Shown here in pieces: positions 62,281 through 64,000 of a stretch of DNA of 64,000 nt. The DNA is from Skeletonema tropicum (lineage: Eukaryota; Bacillariophyta; Thalassiosirophyceae; Thalassiosirales; Thalassiosiraceae), in the NCBI GenBank assembly GCA_037178625.1, contig CM074130.1, forward strand, positions 2,604,001 through 2,668,000, in the 5' to 3' direction. The translations under genes and the position numbers were made by a program. Below the pieces are notes generated by a model. That model was given only the letters and a program-made list of their open reading frames with translations, was not told where the DNA came from and made no database searches. Positions within the stretch are counted from its first letter, which is position 1. The number at the start of each line of letters is the position of its first letter.

Positions 62281-63858
62281 TTAGTACTCTCTCATCGATC
62301 TTGCTACCGCTTCTGCCACCATTTCTGCCTCGGTTCGAAAAGTGCGACCATCTGCGACTTCATGATGTCTCCTCAGCCAATTTCGACAATGATTTGATGT
62401 GGCCCAACACAGTGCAGCGACACAGAACACACTCCACAAACGGAAACCAAGGTATAAAAACCACCATATTGCTTTACCTATCCATGAATCAAGACCTATG
62501 AAGGAGAGCCAACATAAAATAGGAATACATAATCCTGGTCTAGGGAATAGTCGCAACTGCTCACGGGCACGAGATTCTAGGAGATCAATACGTTCCATTA
62601 GCGTAAAGTTCTCCAGCTGTCCTCCAAGACCTGCAGATGCATTGCCACCGTACGGTGCTCCATTTGAGCAATTGTATGCTCTGCAAGAGGTTCTCGCTCT
62701 CATGCATGCCCAGCAGAAGTCTGAGCGACACTTCCCGCACCTTACATGATTGCAGCCTCCATTCTTTTCTATAGGGGTAGAGCATACGGGACAATTCCTA
62801 GTGTGAACGTTTTTCCAGAGTTGAGTGGCCATCTCTGATTCATCAATACCAGATGATTCTTTGACAATATCAATTTCCGACGAGGCCAGGTTGAACTTCA
62901 TTTCACAGCATGGACACGTTACAGTTATCGGTCTCATGATTTGCTTTCTAGCCATTCTCACGAGTGTTAGATTGAGCAGGTGAGGGAATATTGGTAAACC
63001 TACCACGGGCAATATTGCCATGAAAAGTTGACGCAACTCGGAGCCTTGTGCAGCCGAAGTGCAGCAATAAAGATAATAGGAGGAAAACACGAACAGCACA
63101 ATTTTGACTGTCCCTGTTTCTGCTAGGCTGACAAGGACTTGTGCACTCGACTCTCGTTCATCATTGATGGGTCCTAGACATTCTCCTGTAACAAAGCCTC
63201 CACCAAAATTGCGCAGTGCACTTTCATCAGCAGAATTTGATCTCGTTGTATCTTCGGTATTGTTGAGTTTCTGACAATTAGGGCAGGGTCTATAATCTTC
63301 CATTTTTCGTAGCAATTCATTTAATGCTTTATTTTGCCACTTTTCCAACAGATCAACTGCAGTAGCTATACCCTCATCGTCACGATCGATTTTTTTCATT
63401 TCACGTTTTGTAGTAAATATCTTCTTCTTTGTCTTTGCAGAGGCAGATTCATTTGTTTGAGCTAACGCTAAAGCAACGAGGGCGTCTTCCTCCCTGAGCA
63501 ACCTTGGGCAACAAGGACACTTGAGAGGACCAACATGCGAAGGATCTTCCAAAAGGCTTTTTGAATACAATCTAAGGCACTCTTTACAAACCCAGTGATT
63601 GCATGACTTTGTGCAATACCAGCCACAGGTAGGGTTCTCCATACAGATGGGGCACAATTCAGGATGGTATTTCTTCTTCACATGTTTTTGCAAAGAAATT
63701 TTCATACACTGCCAAGCATCTGACATGATAAAAGTATCCGGGCCAGTTTTGCGGCCGGCACGTGTCTTCCATGTTTCACTGCCTGCTGTCTTTGATGCCG
63801 CTAATAGGAGTGCTTCATATTCCTCTTGCGAGGCATGTTTCTTTTGTTGAGCTTCCAT
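62281..63858 (-). CDS. Membrane-anchored RBR-type E3 ubiquitin ligase, 525 aa
   Basis: This is a single-exon gene. RING1 begins ELCPICMENPTCGWYC..CNHWVCKECLRLY and ends KCPCCPRLL. An IBR-like region has CPNCQKLNN and CPCCEMKFN, separated by an insertion with two hydrophobic segments (IVLFVFSSYYLYCCTS and LFMAILPVVGLPIFPHLLNL). RING2 is NCPVCSTPIEKNGGCNHVRCGKCRSDFCWAC, with the expected catalytic Cys in GGCNHVRC. The C-terminus has further membrane helices (LCIPILCWLSFIGL, AIWWFLYLGFRLWSVFCVAALCW). RBR ligases take ubiquitin from E2 onto the RING2 Cys. Splitting of the IBR by membrane segments is atypical. The stop lies 25 bp from the convergent channel gene. Confidence 0.82.
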   Translation of the reverse strand: MEAQQKKHASQEEYEALLLAASKTAGSETWKTRAGRKTGPDTFIMSDAWQCMKISLQKHVKKKYHPELCPICMENPTCGWYCTKSCNHWVCKECLRLYSKSLLEDPSHVGPLKCPCCPRLLREEDALVALALAQTNESASAKTKKKIFTTKREMKKIDRDDEGIATAVDLLEKWQNKALNELLRKMEDYRPCPNCQKLNNTEDTTRSNSADESALRNFGGGFVTGECLGPINDERESSAQVLVSLAETGTVKIVLFVFSSYYLYCCTSAAQGSELRQLFMAILPVVGLPIFPHLLNLTLVRMARKQIMRPITVTCPCCEMKFNLASSEIDIVKESSGIDESEMATQLWKNVHTRNCPVCSTPIEKNGGCNHVRCGKCRSDFCWACMRARTSCRAYNCSNGAPYGGNASAGLGGQLENFTLMERIDLLESRAREQLRLFPRPGLCIPILCWLSFIGLDSWIGKAIWWFLYLGFRLWSVFCVAALCWATSNHCRNWLRRHHEVADGRTFRTEAEMVAEAVARSMREY

Positions 63859-64000
63859 TGTTGCCGTTGGTTAACGTCTCCACGCTCCCTTCTCTGGTTG
63901 TTATAGCCCAGTCTCTGTTTTCGCTTTTAATCTCGCGATAGCGCTTTTATGTTATAACAGTTGGTATCTCCGTCTGGAATCCAGCCGTGCAACAACCAGG

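Overview
This window is nuclear DNA of a photosynthetic stramenopile, most likely a centric diatom. Four observations support this. Several predicted proteins start with an ER signal peptide that ends in the diatom-type plastid motif (A/S-x-A-F: VSAF|T, AAAF|V, SSAF|V, VAAF|S), and three of them continue into a twin-arginine thylakoid signal. Introns are few and short (75-131 nt), with GTAAGT/GTGAGT donors. Genes are dense and alternate between strands. An IFT88 gene is present, as expected for a lineage with flagellated sperm (centrics) and not for pennates. The genus cannot be named from this sequence.

Layout. 1-1282: the 3' part of PEX1. 1418-5510: a satellite-like array of 22 units of about 184/192 bp with higher-order structure. 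5699-6971: a two-exon coiled-coil gene. 7540-9087: a two-pore K+ channel with EF-hands. 9205-11340: two divergent PsbP-like thylakoid-lumen paralogs. 11418-12986: an ERG4-type sterol reductase. 13258-15305: a 2.05-kb non-coding element with ~180-bp terminal inverted repeats, followed by a 378-bp foldback element (15390-15767) with a target-site duplication. 16047-18304: an RS-rich protein with two hnRNP-Q-type acidic domains. 18447-19808: an unknown protein. 20129-22564: a phytyl-ester-synthase-like acyltransferase. 22721-24231: an ARM-repeat protein. 24940-26754: a Der/EngA GTPase. 26886-28677: importin alpha. 29197-30059: a lumenal helical protein. 30131-31462: a NUFIP1-like protein. 31604-31687: tRNA-Leu(UAA). 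31857-33630: a BT1/folate-biopterin-type transporter. 33977-35427: a plastid MscS channel. 35516-36712: an EamA transporter. 37952-38650: a secreted unknown. 38714-40612: IFT88. 41022-41858: a membrane methyltransferase-like protein. 42272-43781: an SLC35C2-like sugar/phosphate transporter. 43795-45852: a TPR protein. 46559-47270: a WW protein. 47471-48686: SCO1. 48769-49936: an oxoglutarate/malate-type carrier. 50530-51516: a double-WW protein. 51582-54568: a tesmin/TSO1 CRC protein. 55087-57849: a serine-protease homolog whose catalytic Ser is replaced by Ala. 58290-62255: a TMEM16/OSCA/TMC-superfamily membrane protein. 62281-63858: a membrane RBR ubiquitin ligase.

A cross-cutting observation is that at least nine otherwise conserved genes between about 17 kb and 54 kb are interrupted by single-base frame breaks, many in short homopolymers. 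Adding or removing one base restores the family alignment each time. They include importin alpha. This looks like residual long-read indel error rather than pseudogenes, so many published-style gene models here would be split.

The genes form no single pathway. Several serve the plastid (PsbP-like pair, lumenal helical protein, PES-like enzyme, BT1 carrier, MscS) or mitochondrion (SCO1, oxoglutarate/malate carrier, possibly Der). No gene cluster resembling a new defence or biosynthetic system was found. The most unusual items are the higher-order satellite array, the two inverted-repeat elements, the Ser-to-Ala protease homolog and the widely split CRC domain.
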